A stretch of 64,000 bases of DNA from Vibrio ishigakensis (GTDB lineage: Bacteria > Pseudomonadota > Gammaproteobacteria > Enterobacterales > Vibrionaceae): assembly GCF_024347675.1 (NCBI RefSeq), contig NZ_AP024882.1, forward strand, positions 1,674,001-1,738,000. Reading direction: 5' to 3'. The notes beneath the pieces were generated by a model, which did not search any database, had not been told where the DNA came from, and worked only from the letters and a program-made list of their open reading frames with translations. Position 1 is the first letter of the stretch; each line of letters begins with the position of its first letter. This document shows positions 33,491 to 41,656 of this stretch, in pieces. Made by a program: the position numbers and the translations under genes.

Positions 33491-35047
33491 TCAGGCAATC
33501 TTACCCGCCGCTTTGATCTTCACATGCACCATGTTGCCTTGCAGATAACTAAGTGGAATTTCACTGCGCTCAATAACCGCAACGCTTTCAGGGCAAGCGC
33601 CAGCTTCAACAGCCAAGTCTTGCGCCTCTTGTTCCAAAGCATCTAGCACCTGTTGACGTTCACTCGGTGCGATAGGCACTATCTTGTCTAGTTGACCCGA
33701 GATCTCCCCAAGAGCAACACCAATAGCATTGGCTACTTCAAAATTCTGCGGACGAACAACTTCACTTACGCCAGCAAACTCGTCAGGAAGCAATGCACTA
33801 CCGCCGCCAACAAGGATAACTGGCACTTCAGCAGCCGAGGTTTTCATCTTGTCGATGCCCTCTTCCACTACCTCAATCATCTGCTTGTAGATAGTAGAGG
33901 CTGACTCTTGAGATAGGTCCACCTCTTGAGGTTTGTTTTCCGCATGCCACTGCATCTTATCCAGAGTCAGAGCTACATCGGTTAGCGTAAGGGTGTCGCC
34001 ACCAAAACTCTTACCTTTTGCTAGAAGCTCGTGACCAACACTATCTGGGCCTAAGGTAAAGCCCCGCTCTTTATCGCGAACAATAGTGCCGCCACCAATA
34101 GCCAAAGCTAGGATATCTGGCATACGGAAGTTGGTTCTCACCTCACCAAGCTCAACTGCGATACTCGATTCGCGTGGATAGCCATGCACCAGCGCGCCGA
34201 TATCTGCTGTGGTGCCGCCCACATCGACCACGATAGCGTCATCTAATTTGGACAGATGACTTGCACCACGAATAGAGTTGGTTGGGCCGCAAGCTACCGT
34301 CAAAATTGGGTACTTAAGGGCAAACTCTTGCGACATCAGAGTGCCATCGTTTTGACCAAAATATGGGTGTACCAAAATGCGGTGTGACTCTAGTGCATTG
34401 CAGAAGCCCTGAACGAAACGCTTAGCCGTTCCTTGAAGAGCTGCGTTCAGAATAGTCGCGTTTTCACGCTCTAGAATACCCAAGCTACCCACTTGGTGAG
34501 AAACAGAGATGTTTACCTCAGGAAGTTCCTCTCGAACCCAGTCCGCTACCTGATTCTCTTGCTCACCATTCACCGGGGAGAACACGCCACAGATAGCGAT
34601 TGAATCTACCTTGCCACGCATCTTAGCGCACAGGTCACGGATCTCTTGTTCTTGAATATCGGCAATCAGTTGACCGTCATATTCGTAACCACCGTGTGCC
34701 TGATAAAAATGCTCGCCTAGCAAGGCTTGCCATGAGTCACTCCAACCGCAAAGCGGAGGAACACTGCTACCGCTTGGCAGAGCAAGACGGATCATACCAA
34801 CCCGGTCTAATCCCTTTTTCTCTACAATGGCGTTGGTGCATTGGGTTGTACCTAGCATTGCATGTTTGATTTGCGCACCGCTAGCACCACTTTGCTCAAG
34901 TAGAGCAGTAATCGCGCCATCGATACCAGTGAAAATGTCGTGTGAGGTAGGTACTTTTACCTTAGCCACACATTCAAGATTTGAGTCGAGCAATACACCG
35001 TCTGTGTTAGTACCGCCAACATCTATACCCAAACGAAACTGTTGCAT
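33491..35047 (-). CDS. Hydantoinase/oxoprolinase-family protein (HyuA-like)
   Basis: 518-residue ATP-dependent hydantoinase A/acetophenone carboxylase-like subunit. The N-terminal domain has FRLGIDVGGTNTDGVLLD (about 3-21), an actin-like ATPase phosphate loop. A second glycine-rich motif, AIVVDVGGTTADIGALVHG, lies near 265. The family opens cyclic amides such as hydantoins or 5-oxoproline, usually with a HyuB partner, which is absent here. Instead it is the last gene of an operon with a DUF917 protein (TAATG overlap) and an NCS1 permease. This permease/DUF917/HyuA grouping occurs in other bacteria, but the substrate is not settled. Confidence 0.82.
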   Translation of the reverse strand: MQQFRLGIDVGGTNTDGVLLDSNLECVAKVKVPTSHDIFTGIDGAITALLEQSGASGAQIKHAMLGTTQCTNAIVEKKGLDRVGMIRLALPSGSSVPPLCGWSDSWQALLGEHFYQAHGGYEYDGQLIADIQEQEIRDLCAKMRGKVDSIAICGVFSPVNGEQENQVADWVREELPEVNISVSHQVGSLGILERENATILNAALQGTAKRFVQGFCNALESHRILVHPYFGQNDGTLMSQEFALKYPILTVACGPTNSIRGASHLSKLDDAIVVDVGGTTADIGALVHGYPRESSIAVELGEVRTNFRMPDILALAIGGGTIVRDKERGFTLGPDSVGHELLAKGKSFGGDTLTLTDVALTLDKMQWHAENKPQEVDLSQESASTIYKQMIEVVEEGIDKMKTSAAEVPVILVGGGSALLPDEFAGVSEVVRPQNFEVANAIGVALGEISGQLDKIVPIAPSERQQVLDALEQEAQDLAVEAGACPESVAVIERSEIPLSYLQGNMVHVKIKAAGKIA

Positions 35048-36174
35048 TATGCCGACTCTCCCTCGGTTAGTTGCTCTATGGTCTTGTAATCAACGTCGTA
35101 ACCAAAGTAATTAGGACCTGCGACCTCAATGCCTTTTTCGGTGCGCCACTTAGGGTCACAAGGATAGGCAATTAAATCCACACGTTGACCGTATCTTAGT
35201 TGCTCGGTAGTTACCGGCTGACCCGTTTCGTGGTCAAGAATAGAGATAAGATCTGGCGTGGTCGCTAGCAAAGACTCTTCGCTTAGATCCTCAGCTTTGC
35301 GTCCTTTATGAGCCAGCAGAAGTTCATTTTGGAAGTGCACACACACATCCTTTGGCTGAGCTTCTGTGCCTGCTTTATTAAGCTTCTCTATGATTACGCC
35401 ACCAGTGACAAAACCGCCTGCGGTAGTGCGCTCAATATCAACTATCTTGCCACTCACGAGACGTGTGCCACCAACGATCTCAAGCACGGCATCTACGGCA
35501 TTTTCACCGTTTTTGTTTGCGTTTCGGATTGCTTGACCGATTTTCATCGCCTCAGTTAGTGTGCCGCCTAATGCGCTACGTTTAAGGTTGTGCCCTTTCA
35601 TCGGGTAGTCACACATAGCCGCGCTACCACCCATCTCTTCTGTAATAGGTCGAGCAAAGCGCTCTGACCACACGCCATCGAGTGGATGTAGGGTAACCAC
35701 GTTACCCTTTTCATCGGCTAGCGTGTTTGGCGCCGATGGAAGACCATCTAGGTAAAAGGTCACCATCTGAGATTCAGGGAAAGCACGCCCCATAGCATCA
35801 CAATCCACTACAGGAATGCCTTTTTGCGCCGCGACCAGAATCGGGATAAGAGAGTTAAAGCCACCTACCTCGATTGGAAACGTTGCTTGAATCTCTTCAC
35901 CTAGTGCCTGCTCCATCGCCTCGAATGCCACAAGCATCTGAGACTCAGAATTAATCTTTTCAATAGATACCGTCGGTGCACCGATCATCGATGACGGAAC
36001 CGTCATCCAATCGTCTTGAACCTCATCCAGAGAGATGATCTCTACCGGCTTTTTAGCGTTCTTAATAGCCACTTTAGCCATCAAAGCACCGCTATAAGGA
36101 TCACCGCCGCCGCCTGTGCCAAGCACGGTCGCGCCAAGAGCAATATCGTCAATCATCTGCTCATTAATTAACAC
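35047..36174 (-). CDS. DUF917-family protein
   Basis: 375-residue protein of the DUF917 family, with GATVLGTGGGGDPYSGALMA near the N-terminus and SMIGAPTVSIEKIN around residue 60. DUF917 proteins are often encoded next to hydantoinase-like genes and may act with them. I take the GTG at 36174, because AAGGAG stands seven bases before it and it overlaps the permease stop by 11 bases; the ATG at 36156 is an alternative. The open frame continues further upstream but inside the permease gene. No catalytic residues are known to me. Confidence 0.78.
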   Translation of the reverse strand: MLINEQMIDDIALGATVLGTGGGGDPYSGALMAKVAIKNAKKPVEIISLDEVQDDWMTVPSSMIGAPTVSIEKINSESQMLVAFEAMEQALGEEIQATFPIEVGGFNSLIPILVAAQKGIPVVDCDAMGRAFPESQMVTFYLDGLPSAPNTLADEKGNVVTLHPLDGVWSERFARPITEEMGGSAAMCDYPMKGHNLKRSALGGTLTEAMKIGQAIRNANKNGENAVDAVLEIVGGTRLVSGKIVDIERTTAGGFVTGGVIIEKLNKAGTEAQPKDVCVHFQNELLLAHKGRKAEDLSEESLLATTPDLISILDHETGQPVTTEQLRYGQRVDLIAYPCDPKWRTEKGIEVAGPNYFGYDVDYKTIEQLTEGESA

Positions 36175-37465
36175 CAGCGATCTCCTTCTTCTTTTGTGTA
36201 GCACCAACCTTTACCAGTACAAAGTAAGCTACGAATGATGCAAGGATGCCGTCGATAGCCGAGATAGAGGTTAATGAGAATAGGTTAAAGAACTCACCTG
36301 CTGTACATGCACTGATAGCACTACCAAATGCCCATGCAACCAAACCTTTTACTAGCCACGCTGGCGCTTGTTCGATGCGTTCAAAATTGAATTCGTTCTT
36401 GTCGATGAAGTAGTACTGAGCCAGATATACACCCGCTGATGGAGCGATAGTCACACCCAGTAGCGTTAGGAAAGCCGTAAACTTATCTACCATGCCAAAT
36501 TGTGCAATCGCTAGACCTACAACCGTCATTAGCACTACCCATACAGGGCGAGGTACGCGAGGAAGCGCTACTGCCATGCCCAAAGCACCAGAAACTAGGT
36601 TACTACTGTTGGTTGTCCACTGCGCAAACACCAAGATGATGATGGCCATCATGCCAAGACCAAGGGTGAAGAACACCTCTACTAGGTTGTCAGTACCGGT
36701 TAAGTGAGTAAGAAGAAGCGCTACAACGATAGTGGCACTGTTACCTAGAAGGAAACCAAAGCCAGCACCTAGGATGGCGTCTTTACGAGTCTTTGCGTAA
36801 CGTGCGATATCAGGGGCAGCAACTGCAGCTAGGATCCAGATAGACATAACAAACGAGATAGCCTCACCCATAGACATAGGCGCTACAATCTCAGCCTCTC
36901 CCATTGATTCCATACCCGCCGCCATATAAAGACCAACCGTGATCAGAGTTACCATCAAAGGTACTGACCAAGTCGAAAGCTTACCTAGGGCACGTACACC
37001 GTAGATGGCGGTTACCATCATTAAGAGTCCGCCACCAACAAGCGCAGTAAAGTGACTTACTTCAAAGCCAGACTTGCCCAGAGCCTCAACTAGGATCAGA
37101 GCGAAGAAATCGGTTTGGAACGCAAACCAACCTACAAGAGACACACCGGTAATAAGACCCAAGATCTTACCGCCATTACGGCCAAATACTGCTGTACTCA
37201 CAAGCGGTGTCGATACACCTGCCTGAAAACCTATGTTGGCACATAGCATCGCCAACACAGCCAAAATTGAAGAGCCCACAAATGTCGCGATTAGTGCGTC
37301 ATGAATGGCCATACCTTCACTTAAGATAGCCCCAAGGAATAGACCGGAAATATCGATCCCAATCGCTAGCCAGATCAGGCTGATCACCCACCATGAGCGT
37401 TTAGCCGAATCTGGTACTGGTACCAGCTCAAAATCATCCATTTTTGAGTTGTTTGAATCTGACAT
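36164..37465 (-). CDS. NCS1-family nucleobase/hydantoin permease (cytosine-permease-like)
   Basis: 433-residue inner-membrane transporter with about 12 hydrophobic segments, an N-terminal ELVPVPDSAKRSWWVISLIW and FQAGVSTPLVSTAVFGRNGG typical of CodB-like NCS1 transporters. The start at 37465 has a GGGAG site; the upstream ATG at 37480 contains that site within its coding region. It heads the permease-DUF917-HyuA operon and is divergent from a LysR gene. Likely substrate: a hydantoin, pyrimidine or other cyclic amide, imported as a nitrogen source. Confidence 0.84.
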   Translation of the reverse strand: MSDSNNSKMDDFELVPVPDSAKRSWWVISLIWLAIGIDISGLFLGAILSEGMAIHDALIATFVGSSILAVLAMLCANIGFQAGVSTPLVSTAVFGRNGGKILGLITGVSLVGWFAFQTDFFALILVEALGKSGFEVSHFTALVGGGLLMMVTAIYGVRALGKLSTWSVPLMVTLITVGLYMAAGMESMGEAEIVAPMSMGEAISFVMSIWILAAVAAPDIARYAKTRKDAILGAGFGFLLGNSATIVVALLLTHLTGTDNLVEVFFTLGLGMMAIIILVFAQWTTNSSNLVSGALGMAVALPRVPRPVWVVLMTVVGLAIAQFGMVDKFTAFLTLLGVTIAPSAGVYLAQYYFIDKNEFNFERIEQAPAWLVKGLVAWAFGSAISACTAGEFFNLFSLTSISAIDGILASFVAYFVLVKVGATQKKKEIAGVN

Positions 37466-37584
37466 CCATATCTCCCACATAAATAGTCATTAAATCCACA
37501 TAATTTAAGTTACCACCTTGTTACATCCAAATAAATGTATATTATTGAATCTAAACATTCGTAAATGCATATGGAAAAAGATTC

Positions 37585-38520
37585 ATGGTCAACAAGGTGG
37601 ACACACTGGATAAGCGTGACCTGCGCCGACTCGAATTATTTAGTGAGATCGTCGCCAGTGGGGGCATCAGCAATGCAACCCTCAGCACCGGCCTTAGCCA
37701 ACCTGTACTTAGTAAAGAATTGATAACTTTAGAGAAAAGCCTAGGAGTAACCCTATGCAATCGTGGTCGCAGTGGATTCGAGCTCACCGACGAGGGACGC
37801 AAGGTATATAGTTATGCAAACGAAATCACAACAATGTTGCATAATTACGCAGCCAAACTTAAGGGTGTCCAATCCAAATTGACCGGCCATGTACGTGTTG
37901 GTTGCTTGGATAATACCGTATCCCTGTCGTCAAATCCCCTATCAAAAGCCATAGAAAATTTTTACCAGCTTAGCGATGACGTGGAGCTTTCCTTAGAGAT
38001 AGGCGACTACACCCAGCTCAACGACAAGCTAGCTAAAAACCAATTAGACATGATGATAGTGGTGCTCGATGGCCTGCAAAATCACACCTACTTTCACATC
38101 GAGCCATTATTCACAGAACGTAGCTATTTATACGCGAGAAAGGATGTCGCTAAGACCTTTCATGACAAGGGCTATTCCCTTGAAGGAGCGCGGGTAAATG
38201 TTGGTGGCTATGCGGCAGACACCATGTATCGCCTTTTAGAGGTCAACAAATACCAAAACCTGAAACTGCTGGATGGTTGGCACGTAGAATCGGGACTAAT
38301 GCTTACCCTATCGGGCACCCATATCAGCTTTCTTCCCACCCACCTAATAGAGAACAATCACTACGGTGAACAGCTTGAAGCCCTGCAACCAGATAAATGG
38401 CACTTTATCAGTCAATTTTCAGTAGTTTTGAAAAGCCATTTGCGCTCCCTCTCACCGGCAGCAAGTGCTTTCTATAACTGCTTGCTCGAAGCGAGTAATG
38501 AGCATAGTGTAGATGGGTAA
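37585..38520 (+). CDS. LysR-family regulator of the permease-hydantoinase operon
   Basis: 311 residues. The winged helix-turn-helix lies at about 10-70 (RLELFSEIVASGGISNATLS then LSQPVLSKELITLEKSLGVT), and the effector domain from about 95. It is divergent from the NCS1 permease gene across 119 bases, the usual arrangement for a LysR activator and its target. AT-rich sequence at 37500-37570 includes ATAAATGTATATTATTGAAT, which may hold the T-N11-A type site. Its 3' end is followed 21 bases later by a NUDIX gene, possibly co-transcribed. Confidence 0.84.
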   Translation: MVNKVDTLDKRDLRRLELFSEIVASGGISNATLSTGLSQPVLSKELITLEKSLGVTLCNRGRSGFELTDEGRKVYSYANEITTMLHNYAAKLKGVQSKLTGHVRVGCLDNTVSLSSNPLSKAIENFYQLSDDVELSLEIGDYTQLNDKLAKNQLDMMIVVLDGLQNHTYFHIEPLFTERSYLYARKDVAKTFHDKGYSLEGARVNVGGYAADTMYRLLEVNKYQNLKLLDGWHVESGLMLTLSGTHISFLPTHLIENNHYGEQLEALQPDKWHFISQFSVVLKSHLRSLSPAASAFYNCLLEASNEHSVDG

Positions 38521-38541
38521 CTATTTGATTAAGCGAAGATT

Positions 38542-39159
38542 ATGAGTAAATGGCTAGATTGGGCTAAGCAGTTAAATGCGATAAGCCAGGCAGGGAAAAC
38601 CTACTCCAAAGATAAATATGATTTAGAGCGATTTGATCAGGTCGCGCATATCTCACATCAGATGTTTGCCGAGCTTAGCGATCAGCCTGTAGAAAAGATT
38701 GCTAGCCTATTTGTAGATGAGGTTGGCTACTCAACTCCCAAGATAGACCTGCGTGCCGGTGTTATCCAAAACGGAAAGATCCTGCTGGTAAAAGAGCGAG
38801 AAGATGGCAAATGGACTCTGCCTGGTGGCTGGGGCGATGTATGCGAAACACCAACCCAAGGCGTTATTCGAGAAGTGTTGGAGGAGTCTGGCTATATCGT
38901 GGACTCCCCACGCCTAGTCTCGGTGAAAGATAGAGCGGTACACCCTTATGCACCACCTTATCCATTCCATATCTATAAGATGTTTTTCTTATGTGAGCTC
39001 AAAGGTGGCGAGCCAACCATCAACATTGAGGTCGCCGAGATAGATTGGTTTTCACCCAATGAACTGCCTCCACTGTCTGAGGGGCGTACTCGAGTTGAAG
39101 ATATCGAGTATCTTTTCAATGCGTTACAGAATCCCAATCAAGCGGTTTACATCGATTAA
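38542..39159 (+). CDS. NUDIX hydrolase with N-terminal NUDIX_N domain
   Basis: 205-residue pyrophosphohydrolase. Residues about 1-60 form the helical domain often found in such proteins (KWLDWAKQLNAISQAGKTYS). The Nudix box GWGDVCETPTQGVIREVLEE continues with SGY and fits G-x5-E-x7-R-E-U-x-E-E-x-G-U exactly, at about residues 95-117. Substrates of this branch are often ADP-ribose-like or nucleotide-sugar diphosphates, but this is not certain. It lies 21 bases after the LysR gene; the linkage may be coincidental. Confidence 0.85.
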   Translation: MSKWLDWAKQLNAISQAGKTYSKDKYDLERFDQVAHISHQMFAELSDQPVEKIASLFVDEVGYSTPKIDLRAGVIQNGKILLVKEREDGKWTLPGGWGDVCETPTQGVIREVLEESGYIVDSPRLVSVKDRAVHPYAPPYPFHIYKMFFLCELKGGEPTINIEVAEIDWFSPNELPPLSEGRTRVEDIEYLFNALQNPNQAVYID

Positions 39160-39172
39160 AACACATTCATAA

Positions 39173-39192
39173 TGCCCTCATAAATGAGGGCA
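39173..39192. terminator. Hairpin between convergent genes
   Basis: The perfect stem TGCCCTCA/TGAGGGCA with a 4-nt loop has only short A/T tracts on each side, so it is a weak terminator between the NUDIX and LysR genes. Confidence 0.5.
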
Positions 39193-39214
39193 AAACCAAG
39201 TCTCTTTTTCGCAA

Positions 39215-40117
39215 TTAGGTTGAGTGAAGTTGCTCTTTTAGGGTATCGATAAAGAAGTCGATCATCTGCTGCTTTTCATCAGAGACAATCTTTCCTTTTC
39301 TTTGGATCGTGCCGTACTGGTATCTGGGCAGGCCCAATATTGGAATGGCCACAATCCCCTTTTGGTCCAACCCCTTCAAAATAGTGCCGTTAGCAATTGA
39401 GATCCCAAACCCATTAGCTACCATGGAACAGGCGCTCTCTACAGAGTGAACCTCAAGCTTGATGGTTGGCTCAATACCCCCACCAGCGAACCAAGCGTCT
39501 ATGTCTTTACGAGTCGCACTGCCCTTACCAATTAGGATCATCGGCTGTGATTTTAGGTCGCTAACGCTGATCTCCTTGTTGTCGCTCAATGCATGACCCT
39601 CGGGTAATACACAAAAAGGTGTACCTGAATCTATGGGTGTATAACTAAATTGAGTTTTGTCATAAATCCGAGTAAAGCCAACATCAGCCGAATCGGATTC
39701 TATCTCGGATTCAATCATGGAATAGCGCCCGGTCAGAAGCTGAAGTCTCGCATCAGGATACTCTTCCCATAGTAACTTCAAACACTTAGGAGCAATATTA
39801 GAAGTAAACGAGCTGGGCAAGGCAACAACAAAATGTTGGTCATTGATTTCTCGTTTCAAGGTCGCGGCTTCGCGATATAAATCCTCAAAATGCTCCATCA
39901 ACAAAATTGCTTTAGATATCACTTTTTCAGTTTCAGGCTTAAATTTCACCACACCCTTTTCTCTTGAAAAGAGATCTAAATCAAATTCTTTTTCAACCTG
40001 TTGTATTGTGCGACTGACCTGAGACTGCGATATTCCTAAATCTTTTGCGGTAGCTGTCATTGATGAGGTCGATAACAGTGACTTTAATACCGCAAGTTGC
40101 TTGGTAGATAGATTCAT
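39215..40117 (-). CDS. LysR-family regulator
   Basis: 300 residues. The helix-turn-helix at about 5-60 contains SSMTATAKDLGISQSQVSRT and EKEFDLDLFSREKGVVKFKP. The effector domain from about 90 includes GFGISIANG. It is divergent from the YfcC-type transporter gene across 120 bases, with the AATGCATAGAATTATGCAA inverted element at about 40141-40159 between them. It is the likely regulator of the YfcC-CocE operon. Confidence 0.84.
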   Translation of the reverse strand: MNLSTKQLAVLKSLLSTSSMTATAKDLGISQSQVSRTIQQVEKEFDLDLFSREKGVVKFKPETEKVISKAILLMEHFEDLYREAATLKREINDQHFVVALPSSFTSNIAPKCLKLLWEEYPDARLQLLTGRYSMIESEIESDSADVGFTRIYDKTQFSYTPIDSGTPFCVLPEGHALSDNKEISVSDLKSQPMILIGKGSATRKDIDAWFAGGGIEPTIKLEVHSVESACSMVANGFGISIANGTILKGLDQKGIVAIPILGLPRYQYGTIQRKGKIVSDEKQQMIDFFIDTLKEQLHST

Positions 40118-40237
40118 GACTGAAAGCTTGTGTTTGCATTAAATGCATAGAATTATGCAATATTAGCATTACTTTGTGGTGGATAAAAATTCTACTTATT
40201 TTATCGAATATGTCAGGCAGAAGTTATGGAGAAAACG

Positions 40238-41656
40238 ATGACAGCGATAAACCAAGCTGTAGAAAATGCGCCACCAATGGAAAAGAAGAAAAAGAGTCTC
40301 AACCCAGTAATCATATTGCTAGGAGTTGTGTTTGCAGCATTGCTACTTACCTACACCCTAGATTCCGGCGAATTTCAACGAGACGGGAAGTTAATCGTTC
40401 CTGGCTCGTACCAAGTTCTAGATAAAGACGTATCCCCCCTAAATCTTATCGGTATCTATTCCGACGGCGCTGAAGCTCAGGCAGTCAGCCTATTAGATGC
40501 TCTAGTTAGTATCCCTAAAGCGATCAACAAACAATCCGGCATGATCTTTATGGTGCTGTTTATTGGCGGCATGTTTGGCGTGCTTAATAAAGTCGGGGCT
40601 ATCGAGACTGGACTAGAGCGCACGCTCTCAGTCACCAAAGGCAATGTTTACCTGCTAGTGCCTTTCATGATGATAGTATTTTCTATGGCCAGTACATTCA
40701 TGGGCATGGCAAAGGAGTTCTTGCTAGTTATCCCTATGGTGGTAGCTATGGCTCTACGTCTTGGTTTATCCCGTGTAATTGGCTTGGCCATCGTTTGCTT
40801 GCCGGTAAAAGTGGGTTATCTAGCATCCATTACCAACCCATACGCCTTGTCTGTTGCTCAGCCGCTAGTTGGGGTTCCTATTTTTAGCGGTATGGGCATG
40901 CGCGTGTTCGTTTATGCGGTGTTGATGATACTGGCCATTGTTTATGTGCTGTGGGGTATCCGCAAGGAAGCAAAAGGCATGACTATCGCCGCAGATTGGG
41001 ATGATACGCCACTGCCAACCCGCCATACGTTAGTGCTACTCGCACTTGGTGTGGGTATCGGTTTCTTGGTCTATGCATCGCAAACCTGGAAGTGGAAATA
41101 CAACGAACTGTCAGCCTACTACCTGTTTCTTGGGGTGGTATTCGCCGCGCTTGGTGGACTTAACACTAACGACACCATCAATGCCTTTATCGATGGCATG
41201 AAGAAGGTGCTTATTGCTGGCGTGCTGATAGGACTTGCCACCAGCGTGGCACTCATCCTAGCCCAAGGTCAGGTACTGGATACCATCATCTACAGCCTAG
41301 CGGGTGTAGTTGGGGACAATCAACCACTGCTAGCAGCATTTGGTATGTTCTTATCTCAACTTGTTATCGACGTTGCCATCCCGTCTACCTCAGGACAAGC
41401 CGCTGTAACCATGCCAATTCTTGGACCTCTAGGGCAGCTTTCTGGCGTCGATCCTCACACCACGGTTCTGGCGTTCTTGATGGGTAACGGTGCGACAAAC
41501 ATCATCACTCCAACCTCAAGTGGTCTATTGATTTTCCTCGCTACCGCACAGGTAGGCTGGGGACAGTGGGCACGCTATGTGTTCCCATTCTTCTTGATGA
41601 TCATAGGTTGCGCGTTGGCATTTCTTGCTATCAGCCTGCAAGTGTATGGCGGGTAA
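40238..41656 (+). CDS. YfcC-family transporter (DcuC/AbgT-like fold)
   Basis: 472-residue inner-membrane protein with 11-12 hydrophobic segments, of the YfcC/C4-dicarboxylate-carrier group. It has the early soluble loop (SGEFQRDGKLIVPGSYQVLD) and the motifs ITNPYALSVAQPLVGVPIFS and PSTSGQAAVTMPILGPLGQL expected in this family. Members are thought to import amino acids, dipeptides or dicarboxylates. The ATG at 40238 is chosen for the GGAG site ahead of it; the ATG at 40226 is four codons upstream. Its stop overlaps the next ATG (TAATG), so the downstream hydrolase probably acts on the imported compound. Confidence 0.82.
   Translation: MTAINQAVENAPPMEKKKKSLNPVIILLGVVFAALLLTYTLDSGEFQRDGKLIVPGSYQVLDKDVSPLNLIGIYSDGAEAQAVSLLDALVSIPKAINKQSGMIFMVLFIGGMFGVLNKVGAIETGLERTLSVTKGNVYLLVPFMMIVFSMASTFMGMAKEFLLVIPMVVAMALRLGLSRVIGLAIVCLPVKVGYLASITNPYALSVAQPLVGVPIFSGMGMRVFVYAVLMILAIVYVLWGIRKEAKGMTIAADWDDTPLPTRHTLVLLALGVGIGFLVYASQTWKWKYNELSAYYLFLGVVFAALGGLNTNDTINAFIDGMKKVLIAGVLIGLATSVALILAQGQVLDTIIYSLAGVVGDNQPLLAAFGMFLSQLVIDVAIPSTSGQAAVTMPILGPLGQLSGVDPHTTVLAFLMGNGATNIITPTSSGLLIFLATAQVGWGQWARYVFPFFLMIIGCALAFLAISLQVYGG

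Noticed and set aside
41566..41655. 30-residue N-terminal extension of the CocE-type hydrolase
   Set aside because: It overlaps the transporter gene in another frame and is followed by a coupled TAATG start.
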